From positions 36,971,058 through 37,035,057 of the forward strand of contig OX411543.1 of the NCBI GenBank assembly GCA_948146395.1: DNA of 64,000 nt, given 5' to 3'. Below the pieces are notes generated by a model. The model ran no database searches and was not told the origin of the DNA. It was given only the letters and a program-made list of their open reading frames with translations. The stretch comes from Fragum whitleyi (Eukaryota > Mollusca > Bivalvia > Cardiida > Cardiidae). Below are positions 35,540-50,500 of this stretch, one piece after another (position 1 is the first letter of the stretch; the number at the start of each line of letters is the position of its first letter). Both the position numbers and the translations under genes were made by a program.

Positions 35540-38500
35540 CTAGAAAAAAGAAACACAAAAAACATACAAGTTAGTCGACCAACCTTTTATTCATTTGATT
35601 TAATACAAGAACTATAAGATTATTGCTTAAGGTAAATAATACATTTGTGTGCACAACATTTTGCAGTTTTGAAGGTGAAAAAATCTTAGTTAACAAGAGA
35701 TGTTTGTAAAACATTTAACATCCCCCCCCCTATAAAAGCAGGTCAATAGCCTATTCTTTGTCAATCAACAAAGGGCAATAAATCACAAAATATGATGAGT
35801 AGAGTTATGGTTTTTGTGCACTTCTCCTCAATGAGAACTATCCATCTGTGAAGTTTCATGATTTTAGCTTGCATACTTTTTGAGATATGCTCCAGAAAAA
35901 AAAAAGGTCTACGGACACAACCGACCACCCAACCAACAAGTGCAAGGCAATATACCCCCTCTTCTTCGAAGGGGATCATAATAAAAGGGACATTATTATG
36001 AAAATAAACAAGGGCACCGCAAGCGGGTGCCAACGCTCGGCTGTTTATTATTTCATAGGCAAAGGCAAATATATGAACTTGGTACCTACAGAAAGGTCTT
36101 GTCCCAAGCAATGATCATGTGTAATATGAAGGCTCTATGACTAACCATTCAAAAGTTAAGAAGAAGGTTAAATTTTTTCAAACAAATACGAAATTAAACA
36201 AGATGTGTTTGTGAAACACGCATGCCCCCGTAACAGCATTTTTTTCAAAGTTTGACCTTGACAGATGACCTTGACCTTGTTACATGACCTTGACTTTGGT
36301 ACAAGCAGATGCGGGTCATAGAGATCTATCATCATGCCAAATATGAGCCTTGTATATTGAATAGGCTTGAAGATATTGGCAATGTTAAGTTTTTTTGAGT
36401 TATTTGACCTTGACAGATGACCTTGACCTTGTCACATGACCTTGACTTTGGTACCAGCAGATGCGGATTATTTAGATCTATCATCATGCAAAATATGAGC
36501 CTTGTATCTTGTATAGGCTTGAAGATATTGGCAATGTTAAATTTTTTGAGATATTTGACCTTGAGAGATGACCTTGACCTTATCAAATGACCTTGACTTT
36601 GGTACCAGCAGATGTGGATCATTGAGATCTATCATCATGCCAAATATGAGCCTTGTATCTTGAATAGGCTTGAAGATATTGGCAATGTTAAGTTTTTGGT
36701 TAACTTTTTGAGTTATTTGACCTTGAGAGATGACCTTGACATTGTCACATGACCTTGACTTTTGTATCAACAGATGCAGATCATTGAGATCTATCATCAT
36801 GCCAAATATAAGCCTTGTATCTTGAATAGGCTTGAAGATATTGGCAATGTTAAGTTTTTTGGTTAACTTTTTGAGTTATTTGACCTTGAGAGATGACCTT
36901 GACATTGTCACATGACCTTGACTTTGGTATCAGCAGATGCGGATCATTGAGATCTATCATCATGCCAAATATGAGCCTTGTGTCTTGAATAGGCTTGAAG
37001 ATATTGGCAATGTTAAGTTTTTTGGTTAACTTTTTGAGTTATTTGACCTTGAGAGATGACCTTGACCTTGTCACATGACCTTGACTTTGGAATCAGCAGA
37101 TGCGGATCATTGAGATCTATCATCATGCCAAATATGAGCCTTGTATCTCGAATAGGCTTGAAGATATTGGCAATGTTAAGTTTTTTGGTTAACTTTTGCA
37201 GACAGACAGACAGACAGACGGACGGACGGACAGACGGACAGACGGACAACGGTAAAACAATATGCCCCCGATCTTTCGATACGGGGGCATAAAAATGACC
37301 TTGATCTTGAGTGATGATCTTGAACTTGGTATCTACAGAAAGGTCTTGTCCCAAGCAATGATCATGTGAAATTTGAAGGCTCTGTGACTAACTATTCAAA
37401 AGTTATGACCAAGGTTAAATTTTTCAAAGAAATTTGACCCTGAAAATGACATTGACCTTAAGTGATGACCTTGAACTTGGTACCTACAGAAAGGTCTTGT
37501 CCCAAGCAATGATCATGTGAAATATGAAGGCTCTTTGACTTACCATTCAAAAGTTATGACCAAGGTTAAATTTTTCAAAGAAATTTGACCTTGTAAAAAT
37601 ACCTTGACCTTGAGTGATGATCTTGAACTTGTTACCTACAGAAAGGTTTTGTCCAAAGCAATGATCATGTGAAATATGAAGGCTCTATGACTAACTATTC
37701 AAAAGTTATGACCAAGGTTAAATTTTTTAAAGAAATTTGACCTTGAAAAATGACCTTTACCTTAAGTGATGTCCTTGAATTTGGTACCTACAGAAAGGTC
37801 TTGTCCCGAGCAATGATCATGTGAAATATAAAGGCCTTATGTTTTTTCATTCAAAACTTATGACCAATGTTAAATTTTTTAAAGAAATTTGACCTTGAAA
37901 AATGACCTTTACCTTGAGTGATGACCTTGAACTTGGTAACTACAGAAAGGTCTTGTCCTAAGCAATGATCATGTGAAATATGAAGGCTCTATCACTAACC
38001 ATTCAAAAGTTATGACTAAGGTTAAAGTTTGTCCGCCAACAACATCAACGACAACAACAACGCGAACGACGACAAGGTGATCATAATACCTCGGGTTTTC
38101 TTCGAAAACAGCCTAGCTAAAAATAATTGTTATCTTCCTTGATAATTTAGGTTGACCCCTTACATTATTTTTCAAACAGCAATTACTTTCAACATTGAAC
38201 CCTTCGCTGCGCCATACAGGGATTCTACACCCTTGTGATTTTATTCTTGACAAACCATTATGAAACAAAAAGAAAACGCTTGTGTACAACAATTTCTCCC
38301 TTTCCTAAAATACTTTCTACTACAAGGGATGGTTTCTTTTCAAACTGTGTCCACATTTTAATGATACCAGTAACCTCTTTCAACTTGGCTCGGTCTAAAG
38401 GTTCCATAAACATGAGGGTTAAAGAATTCTGCCATGGTAATAATGTTTTGTTAGGGCCTTATAAATGACCTACCTTTTATTTGTACTGGTAGTTCCATTT

Positions 38501-41500
38501 TGTTCTTTAAGGATCTGTGATATGGCACCTCTACTCAAACAGCTGTCAACGTGACTGTTAAACTCGTTGAGGTCCGCTGATCGTTGTTCTACATTACATA
38601 CAGGACATACTAGTAAACCAGCACTGTCATCAGTGTCAGAGTTGACGCCATTGCTAATATTGTCACTCATCCAACTACAGCCAGGTTTTGGGGATATGTT
38701 TGACTTCAAAACAGAACTGTCTGAGATTTCAGAAACATTACAAGTTTTGGAATCATTTTTCTTACATATTGTCATTTCATCACAGTAACGCTTTTGTTCT
38801 AACTCATATTTTTCGTGATTAAATTTTTTTTCATCAATTTTGTTGTCTATTTGATCTAGTTTAGAAGACAACTGTGTCACTTTACTTGGGCTTTCTATTG
38901 ATTTGGCTTCTGCTACGGATGTCCCTTCGACATTCGCCTCATTATATTCACTACCTACTTTGGAATCAAACTGGACATTAGAAAGGCTATACTTTTCCCC
39001 TGATATAATCTCTAAGGTTACTTCTTCTTTAATGAAATCATTTATTAAACCTCTCTTTTCTTTTGTTTTACTTTGATTTGACACATTATTTTCACAAGAT
39101 TTTTGTTTAACCCCATCAATATTATCAGGAAGATGCTTTGAATTTTCATCATTTGTTTTACTCTTACCACTATAAGCTGTAGTGCAGGAATCATTTGGTT
39201 CATCTTGAAAGGAGTTATCAATATCACCTTGTTTAACACTTCCCTCAAGTACATTTTTGTTATCCAACAAATTAGTTTCTAATTTTCTAGTTTCACCCGG
39301 CCTTTCCAAGTTATAATTTTCTATAGTCTGTTCAAATTTTCTTGTTTCACCCGTCCTTTCCAGGTTATAATTTTCTATAGTTTGTTCTAATTTTCTTGTT
39401 TCACCCTTCCTTTCAAGGTTATTATTTTCCAGAGTCTGATCCTCTACTTGCTGTACTATATTAGTTGAACTTTTTGCAGATGCATTTTCCATTTGTTTCT
39501 TTTCATTTCCATTTTCATCTATGTTGACGGATAATCTATCACCAGTTTCCTTTTTTTCACTAGCACCTATTTTATGCTTTTCACCATTTATCTGGTCATG
39601 TTCCATTTCTGAATGAGAATCTTTTGTGAGAGGATTATCAGCTAATGTACCTTCATTTAAACAATCATCAACATGATCATTGAACTCTGTCAATGAAGAA
39701 CAACTTATTTCTTTGGAACAAATTGGACATGAATAGACTACTAACTTTTCTGGTTTGGAATTCCTACGTTTGCGACAAGATTTTTTATTTGACCTTATCA
39801 GTCCACTTCTAGTTCTTCGTACTTCTTTTTCATTTAGAGGAATTGTGTTAACTTCATCAATTCCCTCAGTTGTGCTTTTACAATCATCTGGAAGAGCTTG
39901 CTCTTTCCTTTCACTTTTGATCATGTTTTGGCTATCTTTTGATATATGAATGATAGATCCAGTGTCAATGTGTTTTATTTCATCTCCTACTTCATTTTCA
40001 CTCATACCTGTATCAACAATGTCTTTAGTTCCACCCACTTCCTCTTTAGTTTTAACAGAATTTGTATCATTGAATTTTGACACATTATCACATGACAAAC
40101 TATTTTCTGGTTTGATGTCATCTGCAAGTTTTGTGTTGTCAAATTTCAAGTCTGTTTCCTTAGACTTGGCTACATCCTTGTCTTCTGATGTACCATTTTC
40201 TATAATTGATGCTGCCTTAAAGTATTTCCTATTGAACTCATTGTTAGAATCATGCTGTGTTTCAATGTTTACATTAACTGGTTCAAGACTTTCTATATTT
40301 GTATCTTTATCCTTATTAATTGCAGTTTCTATTAATAGCGGATTTTCACTCATTGCACTTTTCCCCTGTACATGTACTTCATTACATTCTGTTTTGACTT
40401 CATGACATAAATTTTTTGTCTTTTCTTCTATCTTTTTAAAGGCTCCTAGAATTGTTCCCTGTTTTTTTATGTCCTTACAAATAGATTGGCTTGCCAAATT
40501 TGACATTCTTACACCTGAAACAAGAATCAAATCAACTTTGATGCAGATTTAGAGTTTCTATATATACAAAGTCATTTTTTCAAGTTCTAGGCTGGACCAT
40601 TACTATTCTTCATTGCTGTATTTCTCCCATTTATATTCTATCAGTATATTAGTGGTAATTAAATCAAAATTCAAAGAAACGGGCATCAGCTTAAAAACAC
40701 AAGTAATTTGTTTATAAAGGTGTATTCATTTCAGGGTGCAGGACCCACTTTGTATGGATGGAATTGGACTGACAAATTAGTGGCTATATACTAGTAATCA
40801 TACATATGCATCTTTCATTGAGTAATATTAATCAATTTAAATTTCACAACAATTAATAATGATTAATGTCCCAAGAATCATTCCTGTGGATAATCCACTT
40901 AAAGATTTGATTTACCTGCTGAAAAGTGTAAATCCAGTTTGCTAATTTGTTGAAACTACTTATCCCATTTTGTTAGTTTGTACTGTATTACCTCTAAAAA
41001 TAGTGCCCTCCCAAATAGTAGCACCCCTACATTTTTTACTAAGAAACCCCAATTCGAATCCCTAAATTTTAGGAATTTCTTCTCTAATTAGAGATGAATT
41101 TCCTCTAAACATTCATATATATGATTGTTTATAGGAAATTTACATCAAATTAAAGGGAAAAGGGCCTGCAAGACATCAAATTTAATGATTTTTTATATCA
41201 GAAAATGCATACTAAATAAAATCTCCCTGACCATGTTATGTTTAGCTCCTGGGAGCATTTATTAGGAGAAATAAGGTAAGTCAGGGTTAAAGATCAACAT
41301 CAATAAAACAACCATATGTCCAGGATGACAAAACTGTGCAAACTGTTTGCCAATTATACCCCACTTTGTATGTGCACTTGAGTGCAAAGCAGGGTAAAAT
41401 TGCCAAACACTTTACACCTTTTTGTCATCATGAATGCAAGATTGGGTTCAAAGGACTCAACAGTTGTGTTCCTAGGGTCTTTCTCTAAATGAAATCCAAC

Positions 41501-44500
41501 CCAAACTGGCTGAGACGGTGGTGAACACATGTACAGATAGGAACACAAGGTAGCATGGTTTAATCTTTGAATGCACTGACCACTAATTGAACATATTTTT
41601 TGTTAAAATATATTCTTACAAATCAACTTACTTATTTACCTCTATTACTAGTACAGAGAAAAATTACTGACCCTTCCAAGGACCATTAATTTCAGATACT
41701 CTATTTAACCTATGTTTTGTTTGTTTGACTTGTATTTGTTTGTTTGTTCTGCATGTATATTATACTATGTAAATGACAATGAATTGAAAAGTTCAAGTCT
41801 ATGAAATAAACTTTTGAATTTTGAGACTTTAAGTTTGAGAGTCCATGCTTTAAATATAGATTATTTCTTTTTTAGCCATCATTTTAGAAAAGTTTTGGAC
41901 TTGTAACTTTGAGGGCTGAACTTCAGGAAAGAATTCTTCAATTCTTTTGGATTCTTTTCAAAAGTTGAGTCCTAAAGGGTCCATGGTATTCAATACGATA
42001 ATTTTGACAGTCCTAGATATTCATTTTTAAGTCCTTTTTAAGAACTGTGAGTGGATATTCTTATCTAACCTTTCAAGTGGATAATCGAGAATTCCCCATA
42101 GATTATCATACTGTAATTTCACTGCCAAACAAGTTAAGTTTCTAGGAGAATCTGATTTCACTCACGTCACCCTGTTTGATGTTATCTAAGCAGGGCCCAT
42201 TATGCCAATAGCATAAAAACATGTGAGAAACGATATGCTTAACATTATCACATAATCATTTGAGAAATGACATGCTTTAAAACATTTTGTCCAAAGACTT
42301 TCAAATTTCATCTCATTTTTTTAAATAATGATAAATCTTTTGTTTTGTAAACAACTTAAGTTATACTTGAAACTCAGCCAGTCATGAAAATACAGCTTTT
42401 GTTGTTTACTCAATTGAAAGATGAATCTATTTTACACAGAAATGAATAATCATTCTTCATATTGATGGCTCTGCACAAAACACTTGTAACGGTCTATTAA
42501 CATATAGGCAGTTACTACTTTATTGCACAGAGCCATCAATATGGTATATTTTTCTCATTTGTTATAGGCTCTGATACATACCCATTAATCGCAATCTGAG
42601 AGGCTGTGGAGACACTCCTTGAATTTCTGTTCTTAACAGATCTAAAGCTGATTGTAGTATGGAACCCCTGTCATTAGTATAGTTAGCTAGGGTATGGGCT
42701 CTAGTCTTCACTTCAAATTTTACTGTCTTGATCTTTATTGAAACTGTCTTTCCCTGATAAAATTAAAGAACAAAATCTTATTAGTCATTTCAATTTTATT
42801 AATTTATAACTTTATACTAATCTTGAAGGATTCATATCCACAATTGCCAGCTATCATCAAATGTTTCCCTTTTTGAAGCTAATTGATCAAACAAATTTAT
42901 CCCTGATCCAAAATTGTATCAGATATTACTAGTTTAATTATTGGCAAGGTTCGACACTAAGGGGAGTCCAAGACTCCTTATTTTGTGGACAGGACTCCTT
43001 TACTTTGCAAGTAAGGAGTCTGCGCACTCCCTGGTTATAGAATATTTCCTTCGAGCTTCTAAACATAAACTCTATTTGTCAATGTTTAAGATCTGTTTTT
43101 ATACAAAAGTTGTAACATTTGTTTGGAACTTCTTATTATTTTGGAAGAAAAGCATCTTTAAATCCGATGAAATTATTGTGGAAAAGGAAGAAATTGCTTG
43201 TTACAAGCAATTTCTTCTATTCCACAATTTTTCCTCAAAATTTGTAAAGTTTGGACTCCCTTATTTTAGTGAAGACTCCTTGATTTCATAAGTTTGGAGT
43301 CCGTTTGACTCCTTTTGTTAGAAGTTGTCGATTTGTGTTGTTTGAATGGGGTTTTATGCTGCTTTGGATATTTTTTCAGTTATATTGCAGCGGCTGGAGC
43401 ACTTAATATTGATTTCTTAGTATTTCTCATAGCAGCACTTCAATTACATTCTTTCCTAGCCTCCAGTTGCTATCCCACATAGGTCTATGATTAAACCCCT
43501 TGGTGGGAGAAAAATATTCAGAAGGAATGAGTGCCGCGAAGTAAGTGTCGAACTCTGCAGAGATTCATTTTGAAATTTGAAAGAAGGGGTCCCTGGGACT
43601 CACATAATTTGAAACAATGAGTCCCAACCTGTTCCCAGCTGTACATGGGCATAAAGCCTTTGGAAATATTGCCCACTGAGATAACAAATTCAGAGGTCAA
43701 TCTAATCTTCGGTCTATTTCATTTTGAATCTTATATTGTATGCTTAGATAACTTGTTTGGCTGGTATAGTAGTAAACAAAATGTTGGTCATTTTCACACT
43801 TCAAAATGAAAGATATATTAACAACAAATACATGTATTGCTAAAAATTTTGCATCCCAGGTATTGACCTATTTGAAAAATATGAGTCCTTTGTGAAAAAT
43901 GTGCATCTTCTTTGATGTGGGATGTGCAGCAAAATGAATCACTGCCCTGATTGGTATACCAAATATGTTTTCTGAGTACCATCTGTGCTATAATGGGTCT
44001 CTAACATGTCTAACTCAGATACTTTCATCTGTAATATTGAAATTGGATCTACCTGGAAAAATGTTTAACGAGTTACCCTCTCAACAAAACCGTATTTCTG
44101 AAATGAAAATTTAAGGTAGTAGACCCTTAATAGTTGCGACTTATTTCGGGACTGGTGATCTTTCACAATGTTGACGGAATTTTCTTAATGAAATCATAAG
44201 GAAACATTGGTTATCACTGCTACAGCTCATTACTTCCAAAACTGGAACTATTAAAGGTCCACTACCTTAAAACAATCTACAGTATGGATCCAGGATCTCT
44301 GTAAAAGGGATTCGAACATACAAGGGGTTCATCTACCTAGAATTACACATTTCTAACCCTTATCCTGCTTCTATATTCCTATATTTTGGACAAATGAAAA
44401 AGTCAGTCTTGATTTTTATTACAAAAATCTAGTAGAAAGCAGGCAGTGTATGCTAAGATCAGACTGCACAACTGTGCAAGCTGATCTTAGTCTACATGTA

Positions 44501-47500
44501 CATTGTCTGTCAAAGCTTTGTTCACAACAGAGCTTTGTATACAGCATATGGTGTATACAGTATATGTTGTATACAGCTTATGTTGTATACAGTATATGTT
44601 GTAAGCAGCAGTAATGAAATTCTACACCATTTTGAAATAATTGGGGTTCAGAGGGGGTTCGTCTTGATCTACCACTGATCTAGTTTGACATTACCTTCAG
44701 TTGTTCCTCTTTCAAATCTTCAATGAGAGAGTCTACTAACTCTTCACATTTTTTATACAATTCAGCTGGCTTGCTTAATTCTTGGAAAGTCCTGAAATTC
44801 ATAGATATTGCTCTTAATATAACTATTGGTACTATTTGTTCATAGCTAAGTTAATAAATCAATGGACAAAAAAATTCTTTCCAAAGTTAAATTTAGAACT
44901 AGAAAGCCATCAATGGCTTGAGTCGCTCCACAGGCTTAAAATTCTAGTAATAGCAAACCAAAGTTATGACTAGATTTTTAGATATTTTGGGTTCTACTGA
45001 TGCAGAAAATGATCTTCAAAGTTTCCACTGTATAACATAGAGAAATGACCTTCTCCCATGAAAAGACATATTTTTCATCCAATGACAATAATTATTGGCT
45101 GCACAATAATGGGTCACCCAAGGATCATACCAATGAAGTTTGATTGATAACCATCAGTTACATTCTGAGAAAATGATTTTTAATGTTAACACTATATAAT
45201 ATATTGAGAAATGACCTCCACCCATAAAAAACCTATTTTTCATTCGATCACAATAATTTTTGGTAGACTGATAAAGGGTCACTCAAGTAACAGTCCAAAA
45301 ATAGCATCGCATTCCGAGGACAGAAATCTGTACTATGTCTAGAGGCTGATATTATGGCCTTGAAAGATGTCCTTGACATTGTCACAATCTTGATCTTGGT
45401 ACATGTATCTGCATGTGCACATCATTGAAGTCTATCACCAAATATGAGCATTTTACCTTGAATTGGCTTGAAGTATTTGGCAATGTTAAGATTTTTGGTT
45501 AAGTTTCGAAGACAGAAAAACAGAGTGATGGATGGACAGACAGGAAGACAACAGTAAAACAATATGCCCCTGATCTTATTAATGAGGGGTATAAATATCA
45601 TTGATAATCTATTCAAGGAACTAAAAACAGCGCAATCCTTGCAAATGACTCTTCAATCAGTAATGAATTACTACTTCCTTATTATTGTATTTTACTTGTA
45701 CATACCTTTCTGTACTTATGCTTTTTCTTTCACTGTCCCTATAATTAAAGTTAGGGAAATTCATAACAAGTCCTAAATATTATTCATCATTAACAAATTT
45801 GCTCAAGTGCTTTATGGTATAAAGTACCTCTGGCATTGATAGATTCATTTCAAGGTCACATGAACAAAGCTACAGGTAAAGGGAAGGGTATTTTGTTATT
45901 CAGATAAAAGTGTGTTAAAAATTATTGCAGAAATTGGTGCTCATTGGTTTCGTCTTACTGAGACAACCTATACAAGTACCCAAAATTTAGGGTTTCATTG
46001 AAAAAAAAAAGAGGGCCACCGTGGCCCTACATAGCTCACCTAAATGAACTGTCTCAAATTTTTAATCGAGCATAAAATGTGGCCTCTAGAGTGCATACAA
46101 GATTTTTCTAAGATTTGACCCTGTGACCTAGTTTTTGACCCCAGCTGACCCAATTTCGAACTTGTCCGAGATTTCATCTAGACAACAATCATTCTGACCA
46201 AATTTCATGTTGATCGGGCATAAAATGTGGCCTCTAGGGTGCATACAAGGTACTCCATTTAATATCCTCTACGTAGGATGAGAGAGAAATTCAGGTCTTT
46301 GTTCATAGTGCTGGGAAAGTAATCTGCACCTACCTCTCAACAGCTGTAGAACCAATGCCCAAACAAATTCTCATAAAGTAGTTGAAGGATATTTGAGAGT
46401 AGAGGTGATATAGTAATGCCCTTTTGTTATATAGATCTGTACATGTGTAGACACCAACTGCATTCAACATGGCTTCACTTACTTTACCAATACCACTTAT
46501 CTGTAAAAAATGAAAATATAAAAAGCACTTCAGGGGTCCAAATAAGAGGGGGTAAAGCCAGTCTAAAATCTAATTTTGCTTAGGGTGAAGGGACATTTTA
46601 TGGTGGTTGCTTAAAATGATAAAATTGGTCACTAAATAGACAGGGTCGGTTGAGAAATATTGACTGTACACTTCTTTTTATCAAAGTAGCTATTGAACAA
46701 TGTTTTCAAGTTCTCTTACTTTTCTAGTTGGCAAGTCTTTTATAAAATCCATCACTGCCTCTCTTGAAGCTGGTATTTTATACTGACCATTGGGCTTGTT
46801 TTTGTCTGAGCATACCTTTGACAGCATCATGTTAGGGGCAATACCTGAAAAATTAAATTTGTAATTAATAACAATTGGTATATAATCATAGTGTTCTATA
46901 ACTTGTATTAAAGTTAGCCTTTGAAAATATTTAGGTTGTTGAAGGATTAGACATATTTCTTCATTTATAGCTATGCAAAACTAGAACTGTCACAGAGCGG
47001 ACTTACACCCCACACAAGCACTTTGTCAGAATGCAAGTGCTAATAGTGCAGGATGTGTTTGTAACAAATATTGAGGTCATATGCAGCATTTGCATGAAGT
47101 TTCATGATTCAAGGTTGCTTGGTTCTTGAGTAAGAGTCCGGAAATGAAAATTGAAAAAAAAAATGACTGTGAGCTTGACGTTTGTGACCCAAAATCAATA
47201 GGGCATTAGCAACATTTGCATAGAGTTTCATGAATCAAGGTCACTTGGACTTTGAGTTAGAGTCCGGCAATGAAAATTGAACAAAAATTGACAGTGACCT
47301 TGACCTTTGACCCATGTGACTAAAAAACAATAGGGCACTTCCTTTGGTCATAAGCAACATTTTCATTAAGTTTCATGATTCTAGGTCACTAAGTTCTTGA
47401 ATTAGAGTCGAGAAACGAAAAATTGAACAAATATTGACTGTGACCTTGACCTTTGACCTATGTGACCCCAAAACAATAAGGCACATCCTTGGTTCATTAG

Positions 47501-50500
47501 CATCATTTGCATAACGTTTCATGAATGTAGGTCACTTGGTTCTCGAGTTAGAGTCTGGAAACAAAAATGGAACAAAGGCTGACTGTGACCTTGACCTTTG
47601 ACCTATGTGACCCAAAAACAATAGAGCACTTTCTTGGGTAATAAGGAACATTTGTATAAAGTTTCAAGATTGTAGGTCACTTAGTTCTTGAGTTAGAGTC
47701 CGGAAACGAAAAGATCTACAGACAGACGGACGGACAGATGGACTTCATAGGTGGGGGTATAATTAACGTTATCAATCTGATCTCTGTTTTTTACTTTAGC
47801 TTACAGTCTCAATAAATCACTACTTTTGGTGTCTGTATTTATTAACTCATTACCAGTAAAATTCCTAAACTGCAAGAAATTGCAACAATTATTAGAGATG
47901 AAAAGAGTATTTCTTTATTTAATTGAGGTATGATACTACAAACCCAATCAATAATGTATGAATGCAGATTAAATACTTACAGGTAAATGTATTTTTGTTT
48001 TTAGTTTGATACCTCAATGAAACCATAAGAGCCTTTTCCAGTATTTTCCCTTGCATCAGCTCCATTTTCGAAAGGAACCTTCCTTGTGACCCTTCAATCA
48101 TCCCATGAAAGTCTCAAGTAAATCCAATTATATTTGTTGACTTTATCTTGTTAACAAGGATATTTTTATCTAAAGTGCATAAGGACTTTTCAACATGGAA
48201 AATACTTTTCCCATGTTTTCTGATGGATCAAACTTTTTTCACTCCGTTGCAATGTCAACCTGAGTTCTTCATGAATTCCAATTCCTTGAAGTATTTTGAT
48301 AGTACTTGATCTAAGCATCATTTATGTGAATTTCGGTTAAAATTCAATGGATACTTTAGGAGAATGAGATTTTATACTTGTTGATGGACAGACAGACAAG
48401 AAACAAACAGATGTGTGACATTGCCAATCACAATAGCATAACTTGAGCAATTCATGCTCAGTGAGCTAAAAAAGGGAATTTAAAATTGAGAACCAAATTA
48501 TCAAAAGTTCCCTATTTCTTCTTTGTATTTGAAAGCCATAATTTGTATTACACGAGGAATAGAGAATTGCATTACCTGCACTAGCAGTAAGCCTGGTTCT
48601 CTGTTCTATTCTGGTCCTCAGTTCCCTGACTGTGTCCTCATCACTAAACCCAAATGTCACATGACAAAATGGAGGAAAAGGTCGTCTACACAGTGGGCAC
48701 TCTGGTCTTTTGTTTAAATCAACTGTTGCATGTAAATTATCTTCTGATGATGAAAAATATTCACTGATAGAAATAGATTCATCTTGTCCCCCATTTATTT
48801 TAATCTTAGACTCTCCCCTTTGTTTAACTATATTATTTAAATCACAAAAGCAATAACTACTGTAATCTGTCTCTTCAGAAACTTCTTTTCTGCAAATAAA
48901 AGTTCTTTCCTCTACTGATAGTTCCTTTCTAGTCATTAAATGTTCTGTGATGTCCAAATAGGCTTCATCAAGTGACATTGGACAGAAATTAGGATCATAT
49001 TCTGCAATCAGAGATTTCACTTGCTTGCTAACAGTGGTATATTTGTCAAAGTTGAGAGGCACAATCACCAGATCTGGACAAAGTTTCTTCCCAATAAAAC
49101 CTGGCATGGCAGCTCGAACTCCAAACTTTCTGGCATGGTAGTTTGAGGTGGACTGGAAAAAGATGATAAATGCTATAAGATACAAATGACCGTGCCACAG
49201 TAATATGGCCTGGGAAATTTGCCCAGAGCTCAAGATATGTGCAACCATTCGGCTTTCAAAAGAAAGATTTCTACTCTTTGTCAATCAAATCATTCATTGT
49301 CGGGACTCATTTGAATTGTCTCACCAAGACAATTCTAATGTGTTCCAACAACATAAGTTTTGGGTGAAAAATAACAGATTTAGATTATTAGCATTTCCCC
49401 AGAGGCTCTTGTCTGGAACATTGTTGACCCTATTACTTGTGGTAATAATTTGAATAATCTTTTTTTCAGAATCTCTCAGTCTTGTCCTCGAATAATTCAC
49501 ATCATTACAACCGCTGACTATTCCTTTATCAAAATCAATACATGTACTTTCATTTCATTTCTGATGTTTGAATTAACATGACCATGAAAATGTTGCAGAA
49601 CTATTATTGTACCGATTACCAGTGCACTTAATCAAACTATCTCCCCAAACCAATCATCTTTACTGTGGCATACTTGGCTACATACTGGTATTATACTCAA
49701 ACATTAACCTTTAAAGTTGTAATCATAAATCTTTTATGTCGCTACCCTATTACCTTTAAAAATGCTACTAGAAGCTGCTCAAACCATGAACAGGGAGCTT
49801 TTATTTATCAATCATTTTTGGGAGAAAAATATCTATAAAATGGATGTCTCAATTTTCTCCCTTTTTAATTTGGGGTTGATTTCCAAAAAACAATCATTTT
49901 AATGATTGTATGAGGGAAATTTACAGAAAAAAGGCTCACAAAATCCATACAATTTAAGTAACTTCAATCAACTGTAATGAGGAGTCCCTTAGCAAAGGTA
50001 CAAAGGTATAGGGGGGAGCTACTTGTATGGAGGGAAGTTTTATAGGAGGAAATATGGTATCCTTTCTTCACAAAACGGAAAATAAATAACCCAACATGAA
50101 AGCAATTCCATAGTTCTCTAGTAAAAAACATTAATGGATGTTATAAATTTAGGCAGTCATCAGACTGGTATTTTAATTTATGTTAGAAAAAGAGATCCTA
50201 ACCAAATTTGAAATACTGCCAAAAGTATCTTATTATTCAAAATTTGAAATTTTTGAGTACATCAGTAATTGGAATACATTGTTAATAGGGAAACTGTGTA
50301 TAATAAGAATTATAGTGTCAGTGTTAATTGTCTTGTTATACTGAAAAATGTCCAAACGATCAAACCTGTATGTCATTGCATAACATACCCCTGTACATCA
50401 AATTTGTACATAAATCTTTTCTTTTTTATTTTTTAAAAGTTAAAGCCCTAGATGTTCCCATCTAACATTGCATCTAACCTACCAACATTGCAGTTCCCCC

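Noticed and set aside
37013..37354. 113-codon and other minus-strand frames over 36332-37354
   Set aside because: They follow the GACCTTGAC satellite and the CAGA/CGGA microsatellite exactly; low-complexity translation of repeats, not genes.
39950..40405. 151-codon plus-strand frame
   Set aside because: Antisense shadow of POLK exon 11; Ser/Leu-rich composition results from the acidic coding strand.
42941..43291. 116-codon plus-strand frame
   Set aside because: Lies across a palindromic transposable element; the hydrophobic peptide has no family resemblance.
48466..48575. Continuation of the POLK exon 5 frame past TASAG to 48466
   Set aside because: The family sequence stops matching exactly at the GTAATG donor (48575) and resumes in the exon at 46844; the extension is intron.
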